This document shows positions 25,883-35,836 of a DNA stretch of 64,000 nt, in pieces. This DNA comes from an uncultured bacterium (GTDB lineage: Bacteria > Cyanobacteriota > Vampirovibrionia > Gastranaerophilales > Gastranaerophilaceae). Both the position numbers and the translations under genes were made by a program. Under the pieces are notes generated by a model. It did no database searches and was not told where the DNA came from. It saw only the letters and a list, made by a program, of their open reading frames with translations. The DNA is taken from positions 1-64,000 of the forward strand of contig CASFXY010000013.1 of the NCBI GenBank assembly GCA_949298805.1, given 5' to 3'. The stretch's first letter is position 1. Every line of letters begins with the position of its first letter.

Positions 25883-25954
25883 GCCCTTGTGGCGCAGGGG
25901 TAGCGCACTCCCTTGGTAAGGGAGAGGCCACGAGTTCAAATCTCGTCAAGGGCA
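25883..25954 (+). tRNA. tRNA-Thr (anticodon GGT)
   Basis: A 72-base cloverleaf: acceptor GCCCTTG/CAAGGGC with discriminator A, D-arm GCGC-AGGGGTA-GCGC, anticodon stem CTCCC/GGGAG with loop TTGGTAA (anticodon GGT), and T-loop GTTCAAATC. CCA is not encoded. It is the second threonine isoacceptor in the same transcript. Confidence 0.95.
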
Positions 25955-25975
25955 TTTGTGTTTAAATTTTAATAT

Positions 25976-26062
<87 letters not shown>

Positions 26063-26085
26063 TTTTAAAAAGGAGAATCTATCTT

Positions 26086-27294
26086 ATGGCTAGAGAAAAA
26101 TTTGAAAGAACCAAACCGCACGTTAACGTGGGTACCATTGGTCACGTTGACCATGGTAAAACTACATTAACTGCTGCTATTACAGGTTCTATGGCTGCTG
26201 CGGGTAAGGCCGAAGCTAAAAAATTCGACGAAATTGATGCAGCTCCCGAAGAAAAAGCACGTGGTATTACAATTTCAACTGCACACGTTGAATATGAAAC
26301 TGACACACGTCACTATGCACACGTTGACTGCCCCGGCCACGCTGACTATGTAAAAAATATGATTACAGGTGCAGCTCAAATGGACGGTGCAATTCTTGTA
26401 GTTGCTGCAACTGACGGTGCAATGCCTCAAACTCGTGAACACATTTTGCTTGCTCGTCAAGTTGGTGTTCCTCGTTTGGTTGTATTTATGAACAAATGCG
26501 ATATGGTCGATGATGAAGAACTTCTTGACTTGGTTGAAATGGAAGTTCGTGAAATGTTATCATCTTATGAATTTGACGGTGACAACATTCCTTTCATCAG
26601 AGGTTCAGCTCTAAAAGCTTTAGAAGCTGTTCAAGCTAATCCTTCCGTACAACGTGGCGAAGATAAATGGGTAGATAAAATTTGGGAACTTATGGATGCT
26701 ATCGACAGCTACATTCCTACTCCCGAACGTGATTTAGACAAACCATTCTTGATGCCTGTTGAAGACGTTTTCTCTATCACAGGTCGTGGTACTGTTGCAA
26801 CCGGTAGAGTAGAACGTGGCGTTGTTAAAGTTGGTGATGAAGTTGAAATCGTTGGATTTGGCGAAACTAAAAAATCAACTGTAACAGGTGTAGAAATGTT
26901 TAGAAAACTTCTTGACCAAGGTCAAGCAGGTGATAACATTGGTGCTCTACTCCGCGGTATTGATAAAAAAGATATTCAACGCGGTCAAGTACTTGCTAAA
27001 CCGGGTACAATTCACCCTCACACTAAATTTACTGCTAACGTGTATGTATTAACAAAAGATGAAGGTGGTCGTCATACTCCGTTCTTCCCCGGATATCGTC
27101 CTCAGTTTTATATCAGAACAACTGACGTTACAGGTTCAATTAAATTTGACGGCGAAATGGTTATGCCTGGTGATAACGTTGTAATGGACGTTGAACTAAT
27201 TGCACCGGTTGCTATCGAACAAGGTATGAGATTTGCAATCCGTGAAGGTGGCAGAACTGTTGGTGCCGGCGTTGTAGATAAAATTATCGAATAA
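26086..27294 (+). CDS. tuf: Translation elongation factor Tu
   Basis: EF-Tu delivers aminoacyl-tRNA to the ribosome as a GTP complex. The 402 residues have all GTPase motifs: G1 [10 protein letters not shown]3 DCPGHADY, G4 NKCD, G5 GSAL. Domains 2 and 3 are complete. The true start is [17 protein letters not shown] at 26086, behind AAGGAG at about 26070; the in-frame region upstream lies inside tRNA-Tyr. The tRNA-Thr/Tyr-tuf arrangement is an ancient operon form, like thrU-tyrU-glyT-thrT-tufB of enterobacteria. Codon use is more C- and G-rich than in its neighbours, as expected for a highly expressed gene. Confidence 0.98.
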   Translation: MAREKFERTKPHVNVGTIGHVDHGKTTLTAAITGSMAAAGKAEAKKFDEIDAAPEEKARGITISTAHVEYETDTRHYAHVDCPGHADYVKNMITGAAQMDGAILVVAATDGAMPQTREHILLARQVGVPRLVVFMNKCDMVDDEELLDLVEMEVREMLSSYEFDGDNIPFIRGSALKALEAVQANPSVQRGEDKWVDKIWELMDAIDSYIPTPERDLDKPFLMPVEDVFSITGRGTVATGRVERGVVKVGDEVEIVGFGETKKSTVTGVEMFRKLLDQGQAGDNIGALLRGIDKKDIQRGQVLAKPGTIHPHTKFTANVYVLTKDEGGRHTPFFPGYRPQFYIRTTDVTGSIKFDGEMVMPGDNVVMDVELIAPVAIEQGMRFAIREGGRTVGAGVVDKIIE

Positions 27295-27314
27295 TTTATT
27301 TGCAATATAAGTTT

Positions 27315-27342
27315 AAACCCCGATTTTTTATCGGGGTTTTTT
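27315..27342 (+). terminator. Intrinsic terminator after tuf
   Basis: AAACCCCGA pairs with TCGGGGTTT around a short T-rich loop and is followed by more T, about 20 bases after the tuf stop codon. This is a textbook rho-independent terminator. Confidence 0.9.
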
Positions 27343-27359
27343 AGTATAATATTTTAGAA

Positions 27360-28733
27360 ATGTTTAAAAAAAGTAATTTAAAAGTTTTACCTTATATTAT
27401 TATTTTTATATTTGCGCTTTTTGTTGTTTCGTTCAAGTTTTTACTTTGTCGTTCTCTTTGGTTGGATGAAGCAGCACTTGCAAATAATATTTTATTGAAA
27501 GACAGCATTTTAAATAATGTGACTTTTCTGCAAAGTGCACCACCATTATTTAAGTTAATATCTTTGTTTTCAACTAAATTATTTGGTGTTAATGAGTATG
27601 CATTAAGGCTTTTTCCGCTTTTGTGTTTTATTTTTTCGACAGTTCTTTTTTATTTTTGCGTGAATAAACTTTTCAAAACTGATTTTCAGAAAATATGTGC
27701 TTTTTTTGCATTTTGTTTTAATCCTTTTGTTATTTATTATGCCGTTGAATTTAAGCAATACAGTTGTGATTTATTTGTTGCGCTTTTGTTTATTTATTTT
27801 TGTCTTTATTTTGATTTTAAAAATATGCGACTTAAAAACTTTGCAATATTTAGCATCTTTTATGCATTGGTAATTTGGTTATCACATTTTGCACTTTTTC
27901 TTTTTATACCTCTTTTAATGTTTTTTATATTTAATTTTAAGTCTTGTATCTTTTCAAAAAAAATTTTTATATTTATATTTACTTTTTTAATTTCTTTTTT
28001 GCCTTTTTATTTTTTGCATCTGAATTTTATTTCCGGTAATGTTCAGTTGCATAATTATTGGCAGGATAGTTTTGTATATTCTTTTGGAAACTTTTTTGTA
28101 CTTTTTAAACTTTTTCTTTCGGCTCTATTTCCTTTTGCAAATTTTATAATTATTTCCGTTTTGCTTATTATCTCTTTTTTCCTTTTTAAAAATGACTGTA
28201 AAAAAGTTTTTTTAATATTATTTTTTATAAGTCCTTTTTTGGCATCTTTTTTATCGTTGTATCCCTTTAATGCAAGGCTTTTTTTGCCGCTTGTGCCGTT
28301 AATTTTAATTTTTATTTTTTCAATAGGTAATAATAAAAATGTGTTGAATTATCTGTTATTTCTAGTATTTTTGCCATATTTTGCTTATTCTATTTTTTTT
28401 ACGGTTAACAAAAATACACTCTATCGTGAAGAAATGCGCCCTTTACTTTCTTATTTGTCAAAAAATGTGGTCAATGATGAAATTATATATCTGAAACGCG
28501 GTGCACATCAGGCTTTTAGGTTTTATACATTAAATTATGATAAACCATATAATTTTGATAATGAGATAATATATGAACAAAATTGTCCGCAAAATAGTGA
28601 ATTTTGCAATCTAAAGAAGGGTAAAATTTGGGTTATTTGTGCGCAAAATTCGGATAATTTGCCAAAAAACGCGCATTTGTTAAAAAGATTGAACTTTAGG
28701 GGAAATAATCTTTACTATATTGTGATAGAATAA
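27360..28733 (+). CDS. Polytopic GT39/PMT-like membrane glycosyltransferase
   Basis: A 457-residue protein with about ten transmembrane helices and very high Phe and Leu content. The first extracytoplasmic loop holds SLWLDEAALANNILL, the acidic motif of GT-C enzymes that use polyprenyl-phosphate sugars. ALRLFPLLCFIF and YYAVEFKQYSCDLFVAL are also family-like. The last 100 residues form a soluble C-terminal domain. It lies just behind the tuf terminator and 16 bases before gloA. Substrate unknown; protein O-glycosylation or envelope sugar transfer are both possible. Confidence 0.75.
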   Translation: MFKKSNLKVLPYIIIFIFALFVVSFKFLLCRSLWLDEAALANNILLKDSILNNVTFLQSAPPLFKLISLFSTKLFGVNEYALRLFPLLCFIFSTVLFYFCVNKLFKTDFQKICAFFAFCFNPFVIYYAVEFKQYSCDLFVALLFIYFCLYFDFKNMRLKNFAIFSIFYALVIWLSHFALFLFIPLLMFFIFNFKSCIFSKKIFIFIFTFLISFLPFYFLHLNFISGNVQLHNYWQDSFVYSFGNFFVLFKLFLSALFPFANFIIISVLLIISFFLFKNDCKKVFLILFFISPFLASFLSLYPFNARLFLPLVPLILIFIFSIGNNKNVLNYLLFLVFLPYFAYSIFFTVNKNTLYREEMRPLLSYLSKNVVNDEIIYLKRGAHQAFRFYTLNYDKPYNFDNEIIYEQNCPQNSEFCNLKKGKIWVICAQNSDNLPKNAHLLKRLNFRGNNLYYIVIE

Positions 28734-28749
28734 TTTTCAGGAGGTTATT

Positions 28750-29151
28750 ATGAAATATTTGCATTCAATGATAAGAGTTAACAACTTAAGAGAATCTTTG
28801 AGATTTTATCAAGAATTAATTGGTTTGAAATTGCAAAATAAAAAAGATTTAGATGATTGTACGCTTTATTTTTTAGCAGAATATGAAGGTGCGCCGGAAA
28901 TTGAACTTACCGATAATTGGCAAAAACCGCTTGCCCCATATAAAACAGGTCAAACATTCGGACATTTTGCTTTTGAGTGTGAAGATATGGGGGCATTTGT
29001 GCAAAAAGTTAAAGATATGGGCTATGAGCTTATGTATGGTGAACCTTTTAATCTTGATTTAAAAAATGAGGATGGCACTGTTACAATAAAAAGAATTGCT
29101 TTTATAAAAGACCCTGACGGCAATGAAGTTGAAATAATTTATAAAAATTAA
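28750..29151 (+). CDS. Lactoylglutathione lyase / glyoxalase I family protein
   Basis: A 133-residue vicinal-oxygen-chelate protein. It begins MKYLHSMIRVNNLRESLRFY with His5 as a metal ligand, then IELTDNW (Glu), FGHFAFECEDM (His) and a final EVEIIYKN (Glu), the four positions of the glyoxalase I metal site. The start follows AGGAGG. The role is methylglyoxal detoxification if the thiol cofactor exists; the sequence alone cannot separate GloA from related dioxygenase-fold members. Confidence 0.85.
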   Translation: MKYLHSMIRVNNLRESLRFYQELIGLKLQNKKDLDDCTLYFLAEYEGAPEIELTDNWQKPLAPYKTGQTFGHFAFECEDMGAFVQKVKDMGYELMYGEPFNLDLKNEDGTVTIKRIAFIKDPDGNEVEIIYKN

Positions 29152-29177
29152 ATAGCGAGGTATTTGCCTCGCTATTT
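29150..29177. terminator. Bidirectional terminator between gloA-like and SIMPL genes
   Basis: AAATAGCGAGG pairs perfectly with CCTCGCTATTT around a short loop, with A's on the left and T's on the right, so it can end transcription from both convergent genes. Confidence 0.88.
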
Positions 29178-29180
29178 AAT

Positions 29181-29906
29181 TTATCTTACCGAAAATACTA
29201 CATTTGCAACTGCTGTAATTTTCTTGTCAATAGTTGATGAGTCGTTTATACCCCAGTCTGATACTTCATTTGAATCGGCAGGAGTTATTTGCATAACACC
29301 CATTTTAAGAGATGAAATTTTGCCAACATGATTGTTTGTTGCCTTTAACATGCCTTCTGCGCGTACTTTAGCATCTGCTGTTGCTGCTTTTAAAAGTTCC
29401 GCTTTTTTCTTGTTTAAATCGCTGTAATAGTATTCGGGAGAAAAGGCTTGCAATGTAATACCTTTTTGAATTAAAGACGGAATTTGCAGGTAGACTTTGT
29501 TAACAAGCTCAGGATTGTCTGATGTAATTTTTAATATTTGGTCATAATTATAAAAAGCGACATCCTGAGTATAGTTGCCTTTTGCATCTCTTTTGTATGT
29601 AGGGTAGTTTGTTATTCCAAGATATGAAATTTGCTCTTTTTTAATTCCTGATTGAATTAAAAAATCTACAACAAGGGGCATTTGCGATACAAGTTTATTA
29701 TATGCTTCAACTGAAGTCGGTGCTTTTGCTGAAACTTGAACTTTCCAGCTTGCACTGTCTGATTTTACAATTTCATAAGCCGAGCCTGTTACTGTAATTT
29801 CATTTTTCTTAAAGTTGCTTGATAGTACTGATGCGCCAATAATAAGACATAAACCTAAAATCAGCCCAAGCATAACAACTTGAATTTTTGCAAGTTTTTC
29901 AATCAT
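29181..29906 (-). CDS. SIMPL-domain (DUF541) membrane-anchored protein
   Basis: About 241 residues. One N-terminal helix (VVMLGLILGLCLIIGASVL) is followed by a SIMPL domain: ITVTGSAYEIVKSDSASWKV, AYNKLVSQM, and the C-terminal SSTIDKKITAVANVVFSVR. The true start is ATG 29906, seven bases behind GAGGAG, which overlaps the stop of the upstream substrate-binding protein. A longer TTG form would begin inside the binding site. The family is periplasmic and of poorly known function (BP26-like in Brucella). Confidence 0.85.
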   Translation of the reverse strand: MIEKLAKIQVVMLGLILGLCLIIGASVLSSNFKKNEITVTGSAYEIVKSDSASWKVQVSAKAPTSVEAYNKLVSQMPLVVDFLIQSGIKKEQISYLGITNYPTYKRDAKGNYTQDVAFYNYDQILKITSDNPELVNKVYLQIPSLIQKGITLQAFSPEYYYSDLNKKKAELLKAATADAKVRAEGMLKATNNHVGKISSLKMGVMQITPADSNEVSDWGINDSSTIDKKITAVANVVFSVR

Positions 29907-29917
29907 TCTTTTTCTCC

Positions 29918-31765
29918 TCAATCAATGTAAATTTCTTCTATATTGTGCAAAGTGCCGCCTAATTCAGTAGGGTAAATATTTTTAAATTTTTTTCTTATTG
30001 CGATAATATTCGCAGGACTGTACAGATAAATTACAGGATTTTGTTCTGCTACAATTTGTTGATACTTGTTATAAAGCTCTTTTCTTTTTTTAAAATCAAG
30101 TTCGAGAGCTGCTTGTTTGAAAATTTTATCAAGTTCTTTTTCAAATGGCAATATTTTATCCGTACTTTTCAAATCTTCTTCACTTCGCTGGTTAAAAAGG
30201 TGTAAAGCCCCGTCAGACGTCCAGACATTGTGCCCAGAATGCGGCTCGAGCGGGTTGCCTGTAAGCGCAATTAAAATGGCATCCCAATCATAAGTATTTG
30301 AAAGTTTTGCAACAAGCGAATTAAACTCAACAGGTTTAAAATTTACTTTCATCCCTAACTGCTGCAGGTCTTCTTTAATACTAACGCCTGTTGCCTCTCT
30401 TTGTGTGTTACCTGCATTTGTTAAAAGTTCAAATTCCACTCTGTTGCCGAATTTATCATATAATTTATTGTCTTTTAAATAAAACCCTGATTTTTTTAAA
30501 AGTTCTTTTGCATAGTTAATGTCTTGCTTGTGTCCTTTTGCAATTTCTTCATTTAAAAATATGCTTGAAATAGATTCTGAAGTATACAGAGGTTCCCCAA
30601 CACCGGATAAAACATTTAAGACAAGATTTTCTCTGTCGATTGCCCAATCGACAGCGCTTCTAAAGTTAGAATCATTAAACCATCTTTGTTTTATAGGATT
30701 GACGTAATATTTTCCTTCCTTGTTTTTTCTTGTGTTCATATTAAAGACAATAAAAGTTGTACTTGTTGTAGGTCCAAGATTATATAAAGTAAAATCACCA
30801 TGTTTTTCAAGCTCGCGATAACGTGCTACCATTGAGCCTTGCAGATTTACAATATCTGTTTCCAAGCCTTCAAATTTTAGCGTGTCATTGTTTAAATCTC
30901 CAACAATTAAAATTACGTATTTATCTAAATAGGGCAGTTTTCGACCGTTTTTATCAATCATATAATAATTTGGGTTTCTTTTGTAAATCACCCTTTGCGC
31001 GGGTACGTATTCGGAAATTTTAAATGCCCCCGATGTTACAAAGTCGCTCGGTTTAGCGTTTGTGCTCAAATAACTCCTAAAATAGTTTTTTCCTTTGTCT
31101 GTTGCTATTTTAAAAACATGTTTTGGCGCAATTGGCGTGGTAAGCATTCTTAAAAATGGTGCAAAGGGTTTTGGGGTAGTAAATTTAACCGTATATTTAT
31201 CAATTTTTTCCACGCTTGGTAACTTTCCTTCAATATAAAGAGAATCTCTTGTCGCAGTGTCGCCAAAGCCACCAAAAATTATTGTTCCATAAGTATAAAT
31301 AACGTCATCTGCGGTTATTTCTTTGCCGTCAGACCACTTTATTCCATGGCGAAGATGTACTATGTATGTTTTTTTATCAGGTAAAATTTCTATGCTTTTT
31401 GCAAGTTTTGGAATGATTGAGCCATCATAAGGATCTGTTGTAAATAACCCGTCATACATTATTCCTGCGAGTTGTGCGGAAGTATTGTCATTTGCATTGA
31501 AAGGATTAAAAGTTTTAGGTCCTTCGCCAATTGTTGAGGATATTATCTCTCCGCCAAATTTTCCTGTTTCGCCACGTGCTTGAAGATAGTCAACACCATC
31601 TATTGTTATATTTTTTGGTTTTTCAAAATCGTAATTTGTAACCTCGAGTGCTCGAATGTCGCCAAGATAAACATTTTCATCAAAACCAAAATCTTTTTTA
31701 AGGCAACTTTTTAAAAGTAAAAGTGTAGCCAGTAATATTAAAATTATGTATACAATTCTTTTCAT
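29918..31765 (-). CDS. Family 5 (oligopeptide/dipeptide-type) substrate-binding protein
   Basis: A 615-residue extracytoplasmic binding protein of an ABC importer. The N-terminus MKRIVYIILILLATLLLLKSC is a signal sequence with a possible lipobox Cys21. Family 5 features follow: GPKTFNPFNANDNTSA, LAKSIEILPDKKTYIVHLR, GIKWSDGKEITADDVIYTY, and the C-terminal SGHNVWTSDGALHLF. No permease or ATPase genes are near, so its transporter must be encoded elsewhere. It lies upstream of the SIMPL gene in one unit. Probable ligand peptides; other ligands are known in this family. Confidence 0.88.
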   Translation of the reverse strand: MKRIVYIILILLATLLLLKSCLKKDFGFDENVYLGDIRALEVTNYDFEKPKNITIDGVDYLQARGETGKFGGEIISSTIGEGPKTFNPFNANDNTSAQLAGIMYDGLFTTDPYDGSIIPKLAKSIEILPDKKTYIVHLRHGIKWSDGKEITADDVIYTYGTIIFGGFGDTATRDSLYIEGKLPSVEKIDKYTVKFTTPKPFAPFLRMLTTPIAPKHVFKIATDKGKNYFRSYLSTNAKPSDFVTSGAFKISEYVPAQRVIYKRNPNYYMIDKNGRKLPYLDKYVILIVGDLNNDTLKFEGLETDIVNLQGSMVARYRELEKHGDFTLYNLGPTTSTTFIVFNMNTRKNKEGKYYVNPIKQRWFNDSNFRSAVDWAIDRENLVLNVLSGVGEPLYTSESISSIFLNEEIAKGHKQDINYAKELLKKSGFYLKDNKLYDKFGNRVEFELLTNAGNTQREATGVSIKEDLQQLGMKVNFKPVEFNSLVAKLSNTYDWDAILIALTGNPLEPHSGHNVWTSDGALHLFNQRSEEDLKSTDKILPFEKELDKIFKQAALELDFKKRKELYNKYQQIVAEQNPVIYLYSPANIIAIRKKFKNIYPTELGGTLHNIEEIYID

Positions 31766-31862
31766 TATATTGATTTTAGCACAATTATCTGATATATAAA
31801 TGGATTAAAGGATGATTTATCCGTATTATTTTCCCCGAATTAGAATATACAGGAATTAATTT

Positions 31863-32684
31863 ATGAGAATATTGGTTACAGGTGCAACAGGGAGTTTAGG
31901 GCAAGAGTTATGTCCTATGTTAGAGCAAGAAGGTTGGCTTTTTTGGGCAACTAACAGTAAAATTTTCGATATTACCAATACAAAAATGGTTAATGAAATA
32001 ATAAACAAAGTTAGCTTAGATTTTATTATCCACCTTGCTGCATACACAAATATTGATTTAGCGGAAACTCATAAAGAAGAAGCCTTCAGGGTTAATCATA
32101 TTGGGACAAAAAATCTTGCAAAAATAGCTAAAAAACTTGATGTGCCGATTTTATACGTGAGTACGGATAATGTTTTTGACGGTACAAAAGATTCGCCTTA
32201 TAAAACTTCTGACAATGCTAATCCTTTAAATGTTTACGGTTTATCTAAATTAAAAGGTGAAGAAGAAATATTAAAAACATGCAAAAAATACTACATAATA
32301 AGGACGGGCTGGTTGTATGGCAAAGGGTCAAAAAATTATGTTGATACCATGCTTACCTTTTCAATGCTAAGGCGCGAGATAAGTGTTGTTGATGATCAAA
32401 TAGGCTGCCCCACTTGGACAAAGGATTTATGCGAACAAATTATTAATATAATGAAAGAAAATAAACCATACGGTACTTATCATCTATGCTCGTCCGGTCA
32501 AGCGGGCTGGGCCGATTTTACAAAGAAAATTTTTGAAATTAAAAAACGCAATGTAAGTGTTAATGCTATTGATAAAAGTGATTTTCCGCGTCCGGCGAAA
32601 AGACCGCATTATTGCGTGTTAAATAATGATAATTTAATGCCGGATTGGGAGGAATCGCTGGAAAAATATCTTATTGGCAAATAG
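31863..32684 (+). CDS. dTDP-4-dehydrorhamnose reductase-like (RmlD family)
   Basis: A 273-residue NAD(P)-dependent short-chain reductase. The cofactor loop is LVTGATGSLGQELC, followed by IIHLAAYTNIDLAE, the Ser/Thr region YVSTDNVFDG and the catalytic YGLSK. The C-terminal substrate region GTYHLCSSGQAGWADF is RmlD-like. It completes dTDP-rhamnose if rmlABC are present elsewhere; none are here. It is followed 48 bases later by the manC-like gene, so both probably feed surface polysaccharide synthesis. Confidence 0.85.
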   Translation: MRILVTGATGSLGQELCPMLEQEGWLFWATNSKIFDITNTKMVNEIINKVSLDFIIHLAAYTNIDLAETHKEEAFRVNHIGTKNLAKIAKKLDVPILYVSTDNVFDGTKDSPYKTSDNANPLNVYGLSKLKGEEEILKTCKKYYIIRTGWLYGKGSKNYVDTMLTFSMLRREISVVDDQIGCPTWTKDLCEQIINIMKENKPYGTYHLCSSGQAGWADFTKKIFEIKKRNVSVNAIDKSDFPRPAKRPHYCVLNNDNLMPDWEESLEKYLIGK

Positions 32685-32732
32685 GTCAAAGTTGTTGTAT
32701 AATCAATAAAGACAGATTGCAGGGAGTAAAAG

Positions 32733-34127
32733 ATGTACGGGATTATTTTAGCAGGCGGTTCAGGTTCAAGATTATGGCCATTGTCGCGTGAACTTTATCC
32801 TAAGCAGCTTTTAAGATTAAATAATTCTAAAAAAAGCTTGCTTGAAATGACATTTTTAAGACTTCTTGACTTAATAGATGAAAAAAATATTATTAGCATT
32901 ACAAATCAAAAGCATGCCGGCGATGTCAAAACTCAATTAAATGCACTTGCGCAAAATCCTGTTGTATTGAGTGAGCCTGCGGCAAAAAATACGGCATCCG
33001 CCATTGCTGCTGCAGTTAAGTACATTCTTGATAAAGGCAAAGATGATGTTGTAATAGTGGTGCCTTCAGATCATTTAATAGAGGATGTAAAGGCTTTTTC
33101 AAAAACTGTTCTTGAAGGTGAAAAGCTTGCTAAAGATGGTCATATTGTTACCTTTGGTATTAAACCGGATTTTCCGCACACCGGTTTTGGTTATATAAAA
33201 ACACATAAAGAATTAAAAGGCGGGTTTGAGGTAGAAGAATTTAAAGAGAAACCCGATGAAAAAACTGCAAGAAAATATTTAAAAGACGGTAATTATTATT
33301 GGAACAGCGGCATATTTATGTTTAAGGCTTCCGTTTTTGTTAATGCTCTTAAAGAATATGCCAAAGATATTTATGAAAATTATGAAAAATTTGACTTTGC
33401 AAAAGATGATAACATACCTTATGTAATCTTTAATCAAATGCCTTCTATATCAGTAGATTACGCAATTATGGAACATGCAAAAAATATTGCTCTTGTTCCT
33501 TTGCAATCGGATTGGAATGACTTGGGTTGTTGGGAAGCGATTTATGACATAAACAAAAAAGATGATAATGGCAATGTTAAAATCGGTAATATTATGGAAA
33601 CCGACTGCAAAAATACCCTTTTGTACGGTTCAGACAGGCTTGTTGCAGGCGTCGGTCTTGAAGACGTTGTGATTGTGGAAACATCAGATGCTGTCCTTGC
33701 TTGTAAAAAAGATAAGGCACAAGATGTTAAAAAGATTTTTGATAAATTAAAAGAAATTAAGGATGATACTTTTAAAATCCATAGAACAGTTTATCGCCCT
33801 TGGGGTTACTATACTGTGTTAAACCAAGGTGAAGGTTATTTAACAAAGACAATTTGTGTATATAAAAAAGGTCAGTTAAGCTTGCAATCGCATAATTATC
33901 GTTCGGAACACTGGGTTGTATTAACAGGGACTGCGCGTGTAACGCTTGATGATAAAACATTTATGTTAAAACCGGGGCAAAGCATAGATATACCTGTAAA
34001 AGTTAAGCATTCTCTTGCAAACCCTTATGATGAAGAATTGAAAATTGTTGAAGTTCAAAAGGGTGATAAGCTTATTGAGGATGATATTATTCGTTATAAA
34101 GATATTTATGGCAGGGTTAAGGCTTAG
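32733..34127 (+). CDS. manC: Mannose-1-phosphate guanylyltransferase / mannose-6-phosphate isomerase
   Basis: A 464-residue bifunctional ManC/CpsB/AlgA-type protein. The nucleotidyltransferase signature LAGGSGSRLWPLSRELYPKQ opens the sequence; VVPSDHLI, FGYIKTH, FKEKPDEKTA and YYWNSGIFMF follow, with SDWNDLGCWEA near residue 260. The C-terminal cupin (about 350-460) has RPWGYYTVL and SLQSHNYRSEHWVVLTGTAR, the isomerase half. It makes GDP-mannose from mannose phosphates, matching the phosphohexomutase at 19.7-21.3 kb. The 3' end overlaps the TPR gene convergently by four bases. Confidence 0.93.
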   Translation: MYGIILAGGSGSRLWPLSRELYPKQLLRLNNSKKSLLEMTFLRLLDLIDEKNIISITNQKHAGDVKTQLNALAQNPVVLSEPAAKNTASAIAAAVKYILDKGKDDVVIVVPSDHLIEDVKAFSKTVLEGEKLAKDGHIVTFGIKPDFPHTGFGYIKTHKELKGGFEVEEFKEKPDEKTARKYLKDGNYYWNSGIFMFKASVFVNALKEYAKDIYENYEKFDFAKDDNIPYVIFNQMPSISVDYAIMEHAKNIALVPLQSDWNDLGCWEAIYDINKKDDNGNVKIGNIMETDCKNTLLYGSDRLVAGVGLEDVVIVETSDAVLACKKDKAQDVKKIFDKLKEIKDDTFKIHRTVYRPWGYYTVLNQGEGYLTKTICVYKKGQLSLQSHNYRSEHWVVLTGTARVTLDDKTFMLKPGQSIDIPVKVKHSLANPYDEELKIVEVQKGDKLIEDDIIRYKDIYGRVKA

Positions 34128-35836
34128 AATATCTTGTCTATAATTTCTTTTAGCTTTTTTGCACCTTCTTGATCGCCTAAAGTCTTGAGTAGTTTTAATT
34201 TTGCGCTGTATAGGGCTTTTGCTTCGGGCATTTTTTTTATGCCATTGTCAAGAATGGTTTTTGCAATATCACTTTGTCCTCTGTCATAGTATATTGTGCT
34301 TAAATCAATGTAGTCTTGAGTGCTTTTTGGTTCAAAACGTAAAATTTTATTGTATAGTTTCTGATATAAATCATCTTGTCGTGTGCTTTTGTATACAAGA
34401 GAAAGATTATACATATAAATTACATTATCGGGTTCAAGTTCAACTGCTTTTTGAAGATTTATTAAAGCACGTTTTAAATCTTTTGTTTTATAGTAACAAA
34501 GTCCAAGATAGTTATGTAACTCTGATGTATTTTTTAAGCGTACATCTTGAGTGATTGCTTTTTGAAAATTTTCAAAAGCACTTTTGTAATCGTTTTTATA
34601 ATAATAAATTTTACCTAACTCAAGATAATACTCTGGATTTTCCGCCTTTGAAACGGCATCTTCAAGGTATTCTTGTGCTTCATCAAATCTGTTATCGAGA
34701 ATACACATTTTTGCAAGGTAATAAGAAATTTCATCTGATTTAGAATTTAGTGCACCTGCATTTCTTAGGGCTAAAAGAGCCTTTTGAGGATTGTTCATTT
34801 CAATATATGCTATTGCCAAGCCCAAATATGCCTCATAGTATTCATCGTCATATATTAGAGCGGTATCAAAGTTTTTGACGGCATTTTCATATTCTTTTTG
34901 TTCAATGTAATAATTACCGAGCTGCAAATATGCCCTTTTATCATTTGGATTGGTTTTTATGGCTTGTTTTAAATAATTTTGCTGTTCTTTTAAATGTTTT
35001 TTTCTGCTAAATTCGCTTATGTCTGCCTTTGTGCTTTCCATTTTTGCTATATGTGCCAAGTTCATATAGGTTTCAAAATATTTAGGATTAAAAATGCGGG
35101 CTTTTTTAAGGGCATTTTTTGCTTTATCAAATTGTTGCAATTTAATGTATGCGCGTACAAGATTATTGAGCGCAACCACATTTTTAAAATTCATATCAAG
35201 GGATTTTTCAAAACAGCTTACTGCATTTTTAATTTCGCCTCTGTAAAAATATTCGACACCTTTTGAATTGTAATATTCAAAATCAAAAGGGGGAACTTCA
35301 ACAATATCAAATTCTTTGGCTAATTCCGAATTTAAAAGAGTATTATCTGCCTGAATTGCTCTTGTTGCGGCAATGCGAGCGTTGTCTTTATCATTTTGCG
35401 CAATATAAATTTTTGCCCTCATTGTATAGGCATCAGCATTATCGGGATTTAATTTTAATGTCATATCGCAATATGTATGCGCTTTATCAAAATCCCCGCT
35501 TTCAAGATACATCTGGGCAATATCGAGATAATCATTTTGATTTTTAAAGCCGATGGGTTCTGTTATATCTATATCTTCAATAACTTGTGAAAGTTCAAAA
35601 GATTTTTGCAGATGATATGCACTCAGCTGATTTTGTCCTGCTCGTTTGTAACATAGACCCAGCCAATAATGTCCGTCAGGGTCGTTTGGTTTGTTATCGG
35701 TATAATTTTTAAAAAATTCACATGCTTTATTTAATTTATTTGAATTTAAGAGTTTTATTCCATCCATAAGTTCTTGTGCTTGAACTTTTGAGATAAGTGT
35801 AAAAAATATAAACAGTGCAACAATTATTTTTTTCAT
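34124..35836 (-). CDS. Exported tetratricopeptide-repeat protein
   Basis: A 570-residue protein with a signal peptide (MKKIIVALFIFFTLISKVQA) and about 14 TPR-like units covering the rest, for example YLQLGNYYIEQKEYENAVKN and FENFQKAITQDVRLKN. It overlaps the tmk stop by four bases and is co-transcribed with it. No catalytic domain is seen. It resembles the 677-residue TPR protein at 16.7 kb in layout but is clearly a different gene. Confidence 0.85.
   Translation of the reverse strand: MKKIIVALFIFFTLISKVQAQELMDGIKLLNSNKLNKACEFFKNYTDNKPNDPDGHYWLGLCYKRAGQNQLSAYHLQKSFELSQVIEDIDITEPIGFKNQNDYLDIAQMYLESGDFDKAHTYCDMTLKLNPDNADAYTMRAKIYIAQNDKDNARIAATRAIQADNTLLNSELAKEFDIVEVPPFDFEYYNSKGVEYFYRGEIKNAVSCFEKSLDMNFKNVVALNNLVRAYIKLQQFDKAKNALKKARIFNPKYFETYMNLAHIAKMESTKADISEFSRKKHLKEQQNYLKQAIKTNPNDKRAYLQLGNYYIEQKEYENAVKNFDTALIYDDEYYEAYLGLAIAYIEMNNPQKALLALRNAGALNSKSDEISYYLAKMCILDNRFDEAQEYLEDAVSKAENPEYYLELGKIYYYKNDYKSAFENFQKAITQDVRLKNTSELHNYLGLCYYKTKDLKRALINLQKAVELEPDNVIYMYNLSLVYKSTRQDDLYQKLYNKILRFEPKSTQDYIDLSTIYYDRGQSDIAKTILDNGIKKMPEAKALYSAKLKLLKTLGDQEGAKKLKEIIDKIF

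Noticed and set aside
34201-35547. Plus-strand ORFs inside the TPR gene at 34.1-35.8 kb
   Set aside because: They are antisense shadows of a long TPR gene with good codon use on the minus strand.
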